From Candidatus Aminicenantota bacterium (lineage in GTDB: Bacteria > Acidobacteriota > Aminicenantia > Aminicenantales > Aminicenantaceae): DNA of 24,955 bases. The notes under the pieces are model-generated. The model did no database searches and was not told where the DNA came from. It worked only from the letters and a program-made list of their open reading frames with translations. Both the position numbers and the translations under genes were made by a program. Shown here in pieces: positions 7,401 to 15,493 of the stretch. The stretch covers positions 1-24,955 of the forward strand of contig DAOUSP010000003.1 in assembly GCA_030627155.1 (NCBI GenBank), written 5' to 3'. Numbering within the stretch: the stretch's first letter is position 1; every line of letters starts with the position of its first letter.

Positions 7401-9787
7401 TGCGGTTAAAATCGATTTCTACCACAAATTTCGGGAAGCTCTCTAATGAGAAAGTAACTTTTGTCAAGGGTTTGACTGTTGTTAAAGGACCAAATGAAGC
7501 TGGAAAATCCTTTAGCATAGAGGCCATAACACAAGGATTATACGGTGATGCTTCATCTGGTGCAGCTCATATTCGTGAGTACTGTCGCAAATGGGGAAGT
7601 GAAGGATCTTTCTCCTTAGAATTAGAGATTGAAAGTGGGGGGAAGAAATATCGTATTATTCGAGATTTTGAAAACAAGAAGAATATTCTGGTTAAACCTA
7701 ATGGGGATGAAATCAAAGACAAAGAAACGGTGAGGAAACAGGTAGCAGAGTTGGTGGGTCTGCCTTCGGACCTGGCTTTTAAGGCCACAGCCTGTATTCC
7801 TCAAGAAGAGGTGGAAAAAATTAGAAGTTCTGTGTCCACTCTGCGAGAGATCATCGAGGGGCGATTGGCCGGCTCGGGTCTGGACACGGAGAAGATCGTA
7901 AAAAAAATCAATAAAGCTAAGGAAAAAATACGTTCTCGGAGTGGCAAAAAAGGTGAATTGGTTCACATTGATATCCTAATATATGATACAGAACAGGATT
8001 TAAGTGTAAAACGAGAAAGGTTAAGAAAATTAACAGAGAATAAAAAGGAACTTGATAAGGTTAATCAGAAAAAGAAAAAAGACAGCCACGCTTTGGAGGA
8101 TAAAGAAAAGGCCTACAAGGGAAGTTTTAAATATATAACCGCGAAAGAGAGATATGAAAAAGCGGAAAATGGTTTTGATTCAGCTAAGGAAGACCTGGAA
8201 AAGTACAAGAAGGCGATAAAGGAGATACAGAATGCAACCGTAGAGCATAATAAATTAAAGTCCAGGCTGGAATCTCTTTCGCTTATTATTGAGAAGGGCA
8301 AGGCCTATCAGGAAGCCGTCGAAAACTGTATAAAATTAAAGAAAGAATTATTTGAGTTTAAGAAAAAGATTTATGCTGTAAAAAAGCTTGAAACCCAGAT
8401 AAAGAAGAAACAAAAGGAAATCGACTCTTATAAAAAGGTGGATTACACAGACCTTCAGAATGCACGAAAAATCCCAGGTGAAATCAAAGGCCTGCGTTCG
8501 TCCCTAGCTGAGCAACTTTTTGGGATACAAGTGGAACTTGAAAAAAATGTCGAGTACTTGATTATTGCTGACAGAAAAAAGGTCAAAGGACCGAGTGCTG
8601 AAATGCATGAAGAAGCCACTGTGAGGTTCCCCGGAATCGCTAGTATTAAGGTTAAAAACCTAACCGGAGAAGAAATGCCTATTGTCGAAGAGATTGAAAG
8701 GAAAGAGGAAGTTCTGAATTGGCTTTATAAGAGGTATGGTGTAAAAAGTATAGAAGAATTTGAAGAACTTTATGAGAAAAGAAAAAAGGCTATAGACGAA
8801 AAAGAGACTCTCAAAATGAGGGTTGAGACATTGTTGGATGATAAGGATTTATCTGACCTCCAAGCTGATTTAAATGAATTGGAAAAAGATTTTAAAAAAG
8901 AAAATAATGTCAGCGAGAAACTTGAATCGTTTGCGATAACTCCATCTGAGTTAAAAAAGAAAAAAGAAGATAAGGCAAAGCTTGATGAAAAAAAAGATGG
9001 ATTAGAGGACACTATCACGAGGAACAATGGTATGCTGGAAGCCATAGGCGATGACGAAGATGAGCTTATAAAACAAAAGAAGAGTGGCGCAAAAGAATTA
9101 GCTATAGCTGAGGCCAAACTGGATGAGTCAAAAATATATAAATGTTCGTCCGAAGATTTCGCGAAGCTCGAGAGGGAAACCGAATCATTACGGGAAGAAG
9201 TGAAAGAATTAAATGAAAAACAAATCGAACTAAATGTCAAGATTAAACAAGAAACACTTGGCGCAGAAGACATCGCAGCCGTAGAAGAGAGTTTGAGTGA
9301 GTTAGAAAGAAAGAGGGAGCGACTGGACCATAAATACAAAGTTTTGTATATCATCAATGATAACATTACCTGGGCACGGAAGAGCTCGATATTACAGTTT
9401 TCAGGAGGTATCGAAGATCAAATGAGCAAAATTTTATCGAAAATAACAGATGGCAGATATAAGGAAGTGAAAGTGGATGAAAACCTGGGAGTGAGTGTAT
9501 ATTCGTCCGAGAAAGGAGAGTTTATAAATATTGATGATAAAATTGATAAACTCTCAGGTGGGACCGTGGATCAGGTTTATCTTGCCGCTCGGTTGGCCAT
9601 TTTGGGATTGATTGTTATTGGAGAGAAGCCGCCCCTTATCCTGGATGATACATTTGTGAGTTTTGACGATATGGGAAGAAAAGAGCGAGCATTTAAAATC
9701 CTAGAATCTATTGCAAAAGATTACCAGATCCTTTACTTCACGTGTCATGATTGTCCAGAGAATTTGAATGTTGTAGAGCTTAAGTAA
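7397..9787 (+). CDS. Rad50/SbcC-like AAA ATPase with coiled coils and a globular insert
   Basis: The 796-residue protein has an SMC-type split ATPase. The N-terminal lobe carries Walker A GPNEAGKS at 31-38; the C-terminal lobe carries the signature LSGG at 719-722, Walker B LILDD at 747-751 and an H-loop His784. Lys/Glu-rich coiled coils fill about 165-350 and 455-655. There is no CxxC zinc hook between them. Instead, residues about 370-432 form a beta-rich, non-coiled segment (GIQVELEKNVEYLII, then FPGIASIKVKNLTG). GGAGG precedes the start, and ATGs at 7397 and 7400 are both usable. It should form a complex with the SbcD-like protein and gate its nuclease with ATP. It is shorter than E. coli SbcC (about 1,050 residues). 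Confidence 0.9.
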   Translation: MMRLKSISTTNFGKLSNEKVTFVKGLTVVKGPNEAGKSFSIEAITQGLYGDASSGAAHIREYCRKWGSEGSFSLELEIESGGKKYRIIRDFENKKNILVKPNGDEIKDKETVRKQVAELVGLPSDLAFKATACIPQEEVEKIRSSVSTLREIIEGRLAGSGLDTEKIVKKINKAKEKIRSRSGKKGELVHIDILIYDTEQDLSVKRERLRKLTENKKELDKVNQKKKKDSHALEDKEKAYKGSFKYITAKERYEKAENGFDSAKEDLEKYKKAIKEIQNATVEHNKLKSRLESLSLIIEKGKAYQEAVENCIKLKKELFEFKKKIYAVKKLETQIKKKQKEIDSYKKVDYTDLQNARKIPGEIKGLRSSLAEQLFGIQVELEKNVEYLIIADRKKVKGPSAEMHEEATVRFPGIASIKVKNLTGEEMPIVEEIERKEEVLNWLYKRYGVKSIEEFEELYEKRKKAIDEKETLKMRVETLLDDKDLSDLQADLNELEKDFKKENNVSEKLESFAITPSELKKKKEDKAKLDEKKDGLEDTITRNNGMLEAIGDDEDELIKQKKSGAKELAIAEAKLDESKIYKCSSEDFAKLERETESLREEVKELNEKQIELNVKIKQETLGAEDIAAVEESLSELERKRERLDHKYKVLYIINDNITWARKSSILQFSGGIEDQMSKILSKITDGRYKEVKVDENLGVSVYSSEKGEFINIDDKIDKLSGGTVDQVYLAARLAILGLIVIGEKPPLILDDTFVSFDDMGRKERAFKILESIAKDYQILYFTCHDCPENLNVVELK

Positions 9788-9814
9788 AGAAATATTTTCA
9801 AGGACTTGGGTGGT

Positions 9815-10777
9815 ATGGATACAAAAGATGATATTTTAAAAAGAATCGAAAAATTACGGGAGGAATATGAATATTGGTTTGAAGTGTTCCGTAGAGAAGA
9901 AGATCCTAAAAAAAAGGAAGAGGCTAAACAAAAATACAAACTCGCGATAGAGGAAATTATAAGGCTTCAGGATATGTATGGTGTAAGATCTGTTCCCACT
10001 CATTCAAGTAAAGAAAGAGCTAGAATGGACATCGATCATGAAAAAAAGGAGTTAGTACTTTCAAAAGAGCAAGTTGATAAGATGAGATTGGAAGCTAGAT
10101 TCAACATAGAAAAGGAACGTATGGAGAATGAAATAAAAAAAGGAATTGAAACTCAGGGCGACGCATACATTAATGAAGTTAAAGAAGAGATGAAAGCCCA
10201 TAATTTGGACACTTCTCGAATTGACGAAATTCTAAAGGAATTAAAGCCAAAGTCGATATTTTCTAAGTTTTCAAAGGTCCATTATGGGCTAAGGAAAGTA
10301 ACCTTGATGAATGTATTGCCTTTTTATTTTATTAAATTTTACTCTGGCGAAATTTTTCTTGAAAATTTCCCTGAGGAATATAGCCAAGCTTTTGAATTTC
10401 TGAAGAATAATGACTTCGATAGAGCCGATGAGATATTTCAAGATGCGTTAGCAGTTTTTGATAAAGCTAGAGAATTGTCAAAATTATCATCTGGAGCTGC
10501 GTATTTTGATATGGAAAAACGAGAAGAGATGTTGAATTGGGAGGAAATGAAGAAAAAATTTGTGGCAGAAAAATTACATGCAGATAGGCAAGTTCAATTA
10601 AGAAAAATCATTACAGATTTGGTAAAGTCAAACCCGGCAGTCCTCCAAACAGAGCTATATAAAATGATAGAAGATTATGAGAAAAATGAAATTAGCGAGG
10701 CTGCCTATTTTATGAATAAGGAAGGAAAATTAAAGCGTGAGAAAAAAGGGAATACGTATAAGCTATTTTTAGATTAG
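9815..10777 (+). CDS. Uncharacterised coiled-coil protein with possible C-terminal winged helix, third gene of the SbcCD-like operon
   Basis: I chose the ATG at 9815 (320 residues) over an in-frame TTG at 9806. The gene begins 27 bases after the ATPase stop on the same strand, so it is very probably cotranscribed. Residues about 1-140 are charged helices with coiled-coil character. The middle has a hydrophobic stretch (VLPFYFIKFYSGEIF) and a helical repeat-like section (AFEFLKNNDFDRADEIFQDAL) resembling a TPR unit. The last 55 residues look like a winged helix: helices around AVLQTELYKMI and EISEAAYFMNKEG, then a wing-like KREKKGNTYKLF. I do not recognise the family. It could recruit the nuclease complex to DNA or regulate the operon; both are inference. 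Confidence 0.75.
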   Translation: MDTKDDILKRIEKLREEYEYWFEVFRREEDPKKKEEAKQKYKLAIEEIIRLQDMYGVRSVPTHSSKERARMDIDHEKKELVLSKEQVDKMRLEARFNIEKERMENEIKKGIETQGDAYINEVKEEMKAHNLDTSRIDEILKELKPKSIFSKFSKVHYGLRKVTLMNVLPFYFIKFYSGEIFLENFPEEYSQAFEFLKNNDFDRADEIFQDALAVFDKARELSKLSSGAAYFDMEKREEMLNWEEMKKKFVAEKLHADRQVQLRKIITDLVKSNPAVLQTELYKMIEDYEKNEISEAAYFMNKEGKLKREKKGNTYKLFLD

Positions 10778-10893
10778 CAAGGATGAATAATAAATCTCCC
10801 TAACGAGCGCGTGATCCCTCTAGAGCAAATCTAGTTCAAAAAGAGGTCATTATATAAATCCTTTCTGTTAGCTACTTTTTTTCATAACTTTCA

Positions 10894-11037
10894 ATGGAGT
10901 CCTTTGAATCCTGGGCGGAGATGATGGGTGACTCTATAATGACCACAGCCTTGTTGAATAGGTTGTTACATCACGCAAGAGTTTTTACCCTAGATGGTGA
11001 GTCTTATAGAATAAAAAATCAAAACAAGGAGGAATGA
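10894..11037 (+). pseudogene. istB 3' fragment (IS21-family helper ATPase)
   Basis: A 47-codon frame ending in TGA matches the conserved C-terminus of IstB: a SWAEMMGD stretch, then ALLNRLLHHARVF and GESYRIK. The Walker regions and everything upstream are missing. It is not the missing end of the IS21 copy at 17415-19813 in any obvious way, because no GGCCAC-type end follows it. It marks a separate, older insertion just downstream of the SbcCD-like operon. Confidence 0.75.
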
Positions 11038-11373
11038 TCATTTCCGGCGCACTGAAAAATGGTATTTCTGTTTACCCAACCTATTGCATTTCCACTTACC
11101 GAGAATATAGCAGAACTACTTACTGGAACTATGGTAAATGTCCTTGCCTTTTGCATTTTTGTCCAAGAATCTCAATACAATCCCCATAGAACTGATTCCG
11201 TCAGCTTATAGTTCAATGCATTCTTTTGGTAATGCTCGCTCATTTTACTAGCGAGACTACCGAAAGAATCTTATACATTACCATTTCCATCCTCTGAGCA
11301 GACAAGGTATTTGTTTGTGGGGTGTAAGGTTGGGAGTGTTGAGGATGGTGTGAATTTACTAAGCCAGTACAAT
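11038..11373. other. Gene-free stretch with one long hairpin
   Basis: Between the istB fragment and the membrane-protein gene I see no intact gene. Minus-strand frames contain short protein-like pieces broken by stops, so this may be degenerate coding DNA. The only clear structure is the hairpin at 11221-11268. Confidence 0.4.
11221..11268. repeat. Long imperfect inverted repeat around CATTTTACT
   Basis: Arms of about 20 bases (11221-11240 and 11250-11268) flank a 9-base centre. The inner pairing GCTCGCT/AGCGAG is nearly perfect, and the outer part (TTCTTTTGGTA and TACCGAAAGAA) has a G-T pair and a bulge. No T-run follows. It may be a transposon end, a recombination site or an RNA structure. 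Confidence 0.5.
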
Positions 11374-12381
11374 CTAAGATTTTTTTAAACTCTTACAGTG
11401 GGGACACTTTTTAATATCTTTCGGATAAAAATTTGAGCATTTTTTACATTTTATCAGTCCATATTTCAAATAAGCCCAAGCCTCATTCCAAACATCATCA
11501 TCCGAGACTTTTATTGGAAAAATCTTTTCTAATTTATCTCTGTGAAGATCAAAAAGTGCCTGGAAATTATTTCCATTTTTAACGTGAAGCGGGAGAGAAA
11601 TTAAATAAAATAATTTAGTTAATAGTAGTAAAACAATTGCCTTAACTAAGAAAAATAAAGGTGAAATAGCAATTTCCCCAAATGTAATGCTATTTACAGG
11701 TTTGCCTATTGGTCCCAAGATTAGTGTTGGTATATTAATTAAATCAAATATGAAAGCAAAAAAGTAAAAAACTGCTGAGCAAAGGCAAATAAAAGAGATG
11801 TAGGTTATGCAATCAGCCTCAGACCAAGTAGTATTTATTTCTTTTCTTGTTTCTTTGTCTAACGCCATCCAAAGCCTAGGCCAGTAAAATATTGTCTCTA
11901 TTCCATATCTAGATTCTGGGTAACTTTCATATGATAAAAGAATATTTCCCAATTTAGTTGGCAGTATAGCTTCTGTTTCAGGCTTTTCTTTCTCTTTTTT
12001 CAAAGGAAATCTTAATAGCCAATCCCAAAGCATATTATATTCATTCTTATCTTCAGTACTTTCAGCCTGTTGGAGCTTCTTTTTTATCTTTTTATTCAAT
12101 TTATTTGTCAGGTAGTTTCGAAGCCTTTTAGGCCAACAAAAATATCCCTCATAAATTTTATATATAAAGTCATCTAAAAAATTAACAAGTAGACCAATAG
12201 AAAGAGTAAATATAGCAAGTAATAAGCCTTTATTTACAAGCGAGTTTCCAAATATTTCTAAGTCAACACCTATTTTAACGCTAATAGAAGCTATCAAAGG
12301 AATTAATATAACGGTACCAAATATTCCTGGAATTATTATTCTAAGGAAGAGAGGAAACCCGAAAGAAAAAAGGCTTTTCAT
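11374..12381 (-). CDS. Multi-pass membrane protein with C-terminal zinc ribbon
   Basis: The 335-residue protein has about four membrane segments, near 10-35, 52-72, 190-217 and 234-260. A large cytoplasmic loop lies between the second and third and carries the conserved-looking blocks PTKLGNILLSYESYPESRYG and FYWPRLW. The C-terminus ends in a four-cysteine zinc ribbon, C312, C315, C326 and C329 (CKKC...CPHC). The GNIL/RYG/WPRL blocks resemble a widespread family of uncharacterised bacterial membrane proteins. It is the last gene of a tight leftward group with two small genes 47 and 106 bases away from each other's ends. Its function is unknown; the zinc ribbon could bind nucleic acid or a partner protein. 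Confidence 0.7.
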   Translation of the reverse strand: MKSLFSFGFPLFLRIIIPGIFGTVILIPLIASISVKIGVDLEIFGNSLVNKGLLLAIFTLSIGLLVNFLDDFIYKIYEGYFCWPKRLRNYLTNKLNKKIKKKLQQAESTEDKNEYNMLWDWLLRFPLKKEKEKPETEAILPTKLGNILLSYESYPESRYGIETIFYWPRLWMALDKETRKEINTTWSEADCITYISFICLCSAVFYFFAFIFDLINIPTLILGPIGKPVNSITFGEIAISPLFFLVKAIVLLLLTKLFYLISLPLHVKNGNNFQALFDLHRDKLEKIFPIKVSDDDVWNEAWAYLKYGLIKCKKCSNFYPKDIKKCPHCKSLKKS

Positions 12382-12428
12382 TTTTTCTTATTTTTACTGC
12401 AATAAAATTTTAGTGTCATGTATGTATT

Positions 12429-12698
12429 TTACTTAGGCTTTGGTGGCCCCTTGTCAAACCCCTTTGTACCTACAGCTTTCGTCGCACCTGCCTCTAGTCC
12501 TTCAAGTTCTGGAGTTTCAATGTCCTCTTTCAAACCGTTAATTCCTGCGATCAGGGTTATAAGGCCACCAACAAAAAGAATAATAGGAATTAGACCAAAG
12601 GCAAAATAAACGAACTCTTTGGTCCATACAAAAACCACTAAAATAACGCCACAACCCATAGCTATTAATCCGCCAATAATAGCTAGTAGTTTATTCAT
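12429..12698 (-). CDS. Small two-helix membrane protein with KGPPKPK tail
   Basis: The 89-residue product has two hydrophobic helices, about 4-25 and 29-56, with a short Lys/Glu turn between them, so both ends should be on the same side of the membrane. The soluble tail ends KAVGTKGFDKGPPKPK, which closely matches the tail of the small protein encoded next upstream (KAVGPHGPKKGPPKPK). The DNA encoding the two tails (12433-12480 and 12783-12830) also aligns over 48 bases without gaps. It lies between the zinc-ribbon membrane protein and the other small gene, all on the minus strand, probably as one operon. I do not recognise the family. Confidence 0.65.
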   Translation of the reverse strand: MNKLLAIIGGLIAMGCGVILVVFVWTKEFVYFAFGLIPIILFVGGLITLIAGINGLKEDIETPELEGLEAGATKAVGTKGFDKGPPKPK

Positions 12699-12757
12699 AG
12701 AAATCTCTCTTACTTTAATTGATAACTTTTATGAATTTTTTTCTTACTATAATTTTT

Positions 12758-13027
12758 TTACTTTTTCTTTTTCTCCGGCTTTTTAGGCTTAGGTGGACCT
12801 TTTTTAGGACCATGCGGACCTACAGCTTTCAGGATAGGCATACTGTTTCTTTCTGTTTCAACAATTCTATAACCTGCCGGCACTTCATCTAATGATCCTG
12901 GCCTGACATCTCGAGCAAAATAATAAATTCTCTGCAGTCTCCCACCTTTTAAATTAACATCTTTAAAATGGAGATAGTACTTAATTCCTTTTGAATTAAC
13001 AAATTCATAAGCCATTTGTTTTACCAT
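12758..13027 (-). CDS. Small soluble YEFVNSKG-type protein with KGPPKPK tail
   Basis: The 89-residue protein opens with AYEFVNSKGIKYYLH and continues through YYFARDVR and DEVPAGYRIVETERN. This resembles a small uncharacterised protein family that I recall from diverse bacteria and archaea. Relatives usually end soon after a PILKK-like motif; here an extra Lys/Pro-rich tail of about 25 residues follows (KAVGPHGPKKGPPKPK, then KPEKKKK), shared in part with the downstream membrane protein. I used the ATG at 13027; an internal ATG at 13015-13013 would remove only four residues. It would be the first gene of the three-gene leftward group. Confidence 0.65.
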   Translation of the reverse strand: MVKQMAYEFVNSKGIKYYLHFKDVNLKGGRLQRIYYFARDVRPGSLDEVPAGYRIVETERNSMPILKAVGPHGPKKGPPKPKKPEKKKK

Positions 13028-13116
13028 CTAGCCTGAGTTTCCGCTTTAGCGAATAAATTCAGATATTTTTTTCCTCCAATCCATTGATTCTACGAAAGTT
13101 AAGAGCTCCAAAATAT

Positions 13117-14899
13117 GTATTACCCTACTATATATGAGGCATGCAGATATAATTAACCCATATATTGTTAGTTTTTGCTTGACATTGTGATAATAATGTA
13201 TTACCCTGATTATATTATGGCTTCCCTAATTAAAAAAATCAAAAAGGGTCATACCTATTATTATGCTGCCGAATCTGCCCGGGTTAATGGTAAACCCAGA
13301 ATCGTCTGGCAGAAATACCTCGGCACCCTGGATTCCATAATCAAAAGACATGAACAAGCTAAACCCGCTTCGCCCAAAGAAGCCGTGCTTTTTGAAGCCG
13401 GGGCAGTTGCCGCCCTCTTGCGTATTGCCCAACAGTTGGATATTTTAGGGCTTATCAACAAGATGGTGCCCAAGAGGGAGCAGGGGCCTTCAGTGGGAGA
13501 GTATATGCTGCTGGCAGCATTGAATCGCGCCCTGGCACCTTGCAGCAAGCTGGCCATCGGCGATTGGTACGAACAAACCATCCTACGAAGGCTCTGGCGG
13601 TATCCAAAAACTGTGTTTTCCTCTCAACGTTTCTGGGATCATATGGACCGCATGACAGAAGATGTCATCGAGAAGGTGGAAGAAGAGCTTGTGTTGGGGG
13701 TGAAAAGGGAATTTGGATTGGATTCCCGGGTCTTGTTGTATGACACGACGAATTTTTTTACGTTTTTAGCCACTTCCAATGAGCGCGCGAAACTTCCTGC
13801 CCGGGGGAATTCTAAAGCGAAACGCCATGATTTGCGGCAGGTGGGGCTGGCTCTGTTGGTGACGCGGGATTATCAGATCCCTGTGCTTCATCATGTGTAT
13901 GAGGGAAACATTCCGGATGTGAAACTTTTTCCGATGATCTCGGAGAAGCTTGTCGCTCGGTTTAGAGAGATTGCCGGGGACTGTCGGGAAGCGACTCTGG
14001 TTTTTGATAAGGGGAATGTGTCCGAAGAAGTCATGGAGAGTCTGATTGTGGAGAATGTTCATTTTACAGCGGCTCTCTCGGCCAATCGAGCACCGGAGTT
14101 GTTCGCTGTGCCGAATGATCGATTCTCTGATATTGCTGAGTTACCCGGAACACGGGCGTTCAGCACCAGGTTTGAAATCTGGGGAAAGGAGTGCCAGGCT
14201 GTCATCGTCTATACGGAGAGTTTTTTTACACAACAACTCTATGGTGTGACTCAAAATCTTGTCAGGTGTCAGAAGAAACTGGCGGATCTGAAACAGCGCC
14301 TCTCCAAAGAACGCAGCCGGGGCAGGAAACCGAAGATCGAGAATCTGGAGAAGCAAATTCAGAAGATCCTCTCCTCTCAATTTATGGAAGATATCATAAA
14401 GGTCCAAATCCAGGAGAAAGGCTCTATGCCCGATTTCAGCTATTCGGTGGATCATTCGGCTCTACGCAAACTCAGCAATGAACGGCTGGGAAAAACTGTA
14501 TTGGTGACAGACCAGCTTGATTGGCCGCCTCATCATGTCATAGAGTCCTATCGCAATTTGGCTTATATTGAAGATAGCTTCAAGAATATGAAGAATCTGC
14601 ACTTCCTGCGGTGGCAACCGGCTTTCCACTGGACGGATCAGAAACTCCGGGTGCATGGGTTTTACTGTGTGCTGGCCTTGCTGCTCTGCAGCCTGGCTCA
14701 TAAGACCGTTCAGCAGGCTGGAGTGAAAATCACTATCCCGGCACTCCTTAAAGACCTCTCAGCCATTCGTGAAGTAGCTCTGATCTATCCTCCCGGCACA
14801 CCTCTTAAAAGCCAGATCACGGTAAGCCGAATGTCTCCCAGACAGAAGAAACTGACTCAAGTGCTTGGTGTTCAAGAAATCATCGCTGGTGGGTAATAC
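13117..14899 (+). mobile_element. IS1634-type insertion sequence, apparently intact
   Basis: GTATTACCC at 13117-13125 is matched in inverse by GGGTAATAC at 14891-14899, bracketing one transposase gene. A second direct copy of GTATTACCC lies at 13198-13206, so the true left end is ambiguous; the outer copy leaves room for a promoter. I could not identify a target-site duplication. The element is clearly richer in G+C than its flanks, which is consistent with recent arrival. Confidence 0.65.
13217..14896 (+). CDS. IS1634-family DDE transposase
   Basis: From the ATG at 13217 the protein has 559 residues, the usual size for this family. An upstream in-frame TTG at 13175 would read through the inner repeat and is unlikely. 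The N-terminus GHTYYYAAESARVNGKPR is the typical start. The catalytic triad appears complete: D176 in LLYDTTNF, D264 in LVFDKGN and E452 in YRNLAYIEDSFKNMK. A charged insertion at about 350-400 lies before the final block. No stop or frameshift is present, which makes this the only mobile-element gene in the window that looks functional. TTGACA at 13179-13184 is a possible -35 box, but no good -10 follows at the right distance. Confidence 0.9.
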   Translation: MASLIKKIKKGHTYYYAAESARVNGKPRIVWQKYLGTLDSIIKRHEQAKPASPKEAVLFEAGAVAALLRIAQQLDILGLINKMVPKREQGPSVGEYMLLAALNRALAPCSKLAIGDWYEQTILRRLWRYPKTVFSSQRFWDHMDRMTEDVIEKVEEELVLGVKREFGLDSRVLLYDTTNFFTFLATSNERAKLPARGNSKAKRHDLRQVGLALLVTRDYQIPVLHHVYEGNIPDVKLFPMISEKLVARFREIAGDCREATLVFDKGNVSEEVMESLIVENVHFTAALSANRAPELFAVPNDRFSDIAELPGTRAFSTRFEIWGKECQAVIVYTESFFTQQLYGVTQNLVRCQKKLADLKQRLSKERSRGRKPKIENLEKQIQKILSSQFMEDIIKVQIQEKGSMPDFSYSVDHSALRKLSNERLGKTVLVTDQLDWPPHHVIESYRNLAYIEDSFKNMKNLHFLRWQPAFHWTDQKLRVHGFYCVLALLLCSLAHKTVQQAGVKITIPALLKDLSAIREVALIYPPGTPLKSQITVSRMSPRQKKLTQVLGVQEIIAGG

Positions 14900-14938
14900 G
14901 TCGCTTATATATTAATTGGTTTGATTACAGTGAGTTAC

Positions 14939-15076
14939 ATGGAATCCGCTTTAATAAGTCGGAAACTCAGGCTAGAAGGAGTGAACAATAAAATCAAAGT
15001 CATTAAACGTAAAGCCTATGGTTATCATGATTTCCGCTACTTCTCACTGAAAATCATTCAGGCTTTTGCCAACTAA
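14939..15076 (+). pseudogene. ISL3-type transposase C-terminal fragment
   Basis: Forty-five codons ending in TAA encode the characteristic ISL3 tail: KLRLEGVNNKIKVIKRKAYG followed by YHDFRYFSLKI. The catalytic domain is absent. The fragment begins about 40 bases after the IS1634-type element and overlaps, on the opposite strand, the end of the pseudo-rSAM-like fragment. The ISL3 element probably cut that gene, and was later itself truncated, perhaps by the IS1634-type insertion. Confidence 0.8.
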
Positions 15077-15401
15077 ATGGGAGATGAACCTTTTTTATTA
15101 ACATGAAATTGGCACCATTTTCAACTTCTAACTCAAGAGAATTTTCATCTTCGTCTCTTTCTTTGCTTTTAAGATTAATTCGGGGAATCCATCTTCTTTC
15201 ATCAACTTCTATAATTAATTCTTCAGCTTTAAGCGATTGGATGAATTTAGGTATTTCTTGATATTTTCTTTTCATGAACTTATCAATAATTTCATTCTCA
15301 ACTTGATAGACATTTCCTTTGAGAAAATCGATAACTGCAGTATTTACTGGTCCTTTTTCAATAGAAATGAATTGGTGAAAAAGTTTAATGATTGACATCA
15401 A
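15054..15401 (-). pseudogene. N-terminal fragment resembling a pseudo-radical-SAM peptide-maturation protein
   Basis: The 115-residue frame starts with an N-terminal domain containing VIDFLKGNVYQVENEIIDKF, a helix IPKFIQSLKAEELIIEV and the strand-ending RRWIP. This layout resembles the N-terminal region of the pseudo-rSAM proteins that accompany radical SAM peptide maturases. The following NGANFMLIKK would lead into the TIM-barrel part, but from about residue 106 the frame runs antisense through an ISL3 transposase fragment and stops. It is therefore probably truncated. Its position, 92 bases after the lipoprotein gene in the same direction as the maturase, supports membership of one operon. 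The family assignment is tentative. Confidence 0.5.
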
Positions 15402-15493
15402 CCATTCTTTCCCTCAAGAGAAAATTAAAATTCCTGTTTTTATGTATAAAGTTAAAAAAAATATATAAAATTTATTTTAGGTGAAGAACCGAT

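Noticed and set aside
8770..9366. Minus-strand frame of 198 codons, rich in Ser and Phe
   Set aside because: It is the low-complexity shadow of the Lys/Glu-rich coiled coil of the Rad50-like ATPase.
13175..13216. Upstream TTG start for the IS1634-type transposase
   Set aside because: It adds an AT-rich leader across the inner GTATTACCC repeat. The ATG at 13217 begins the usual family N-terminus.
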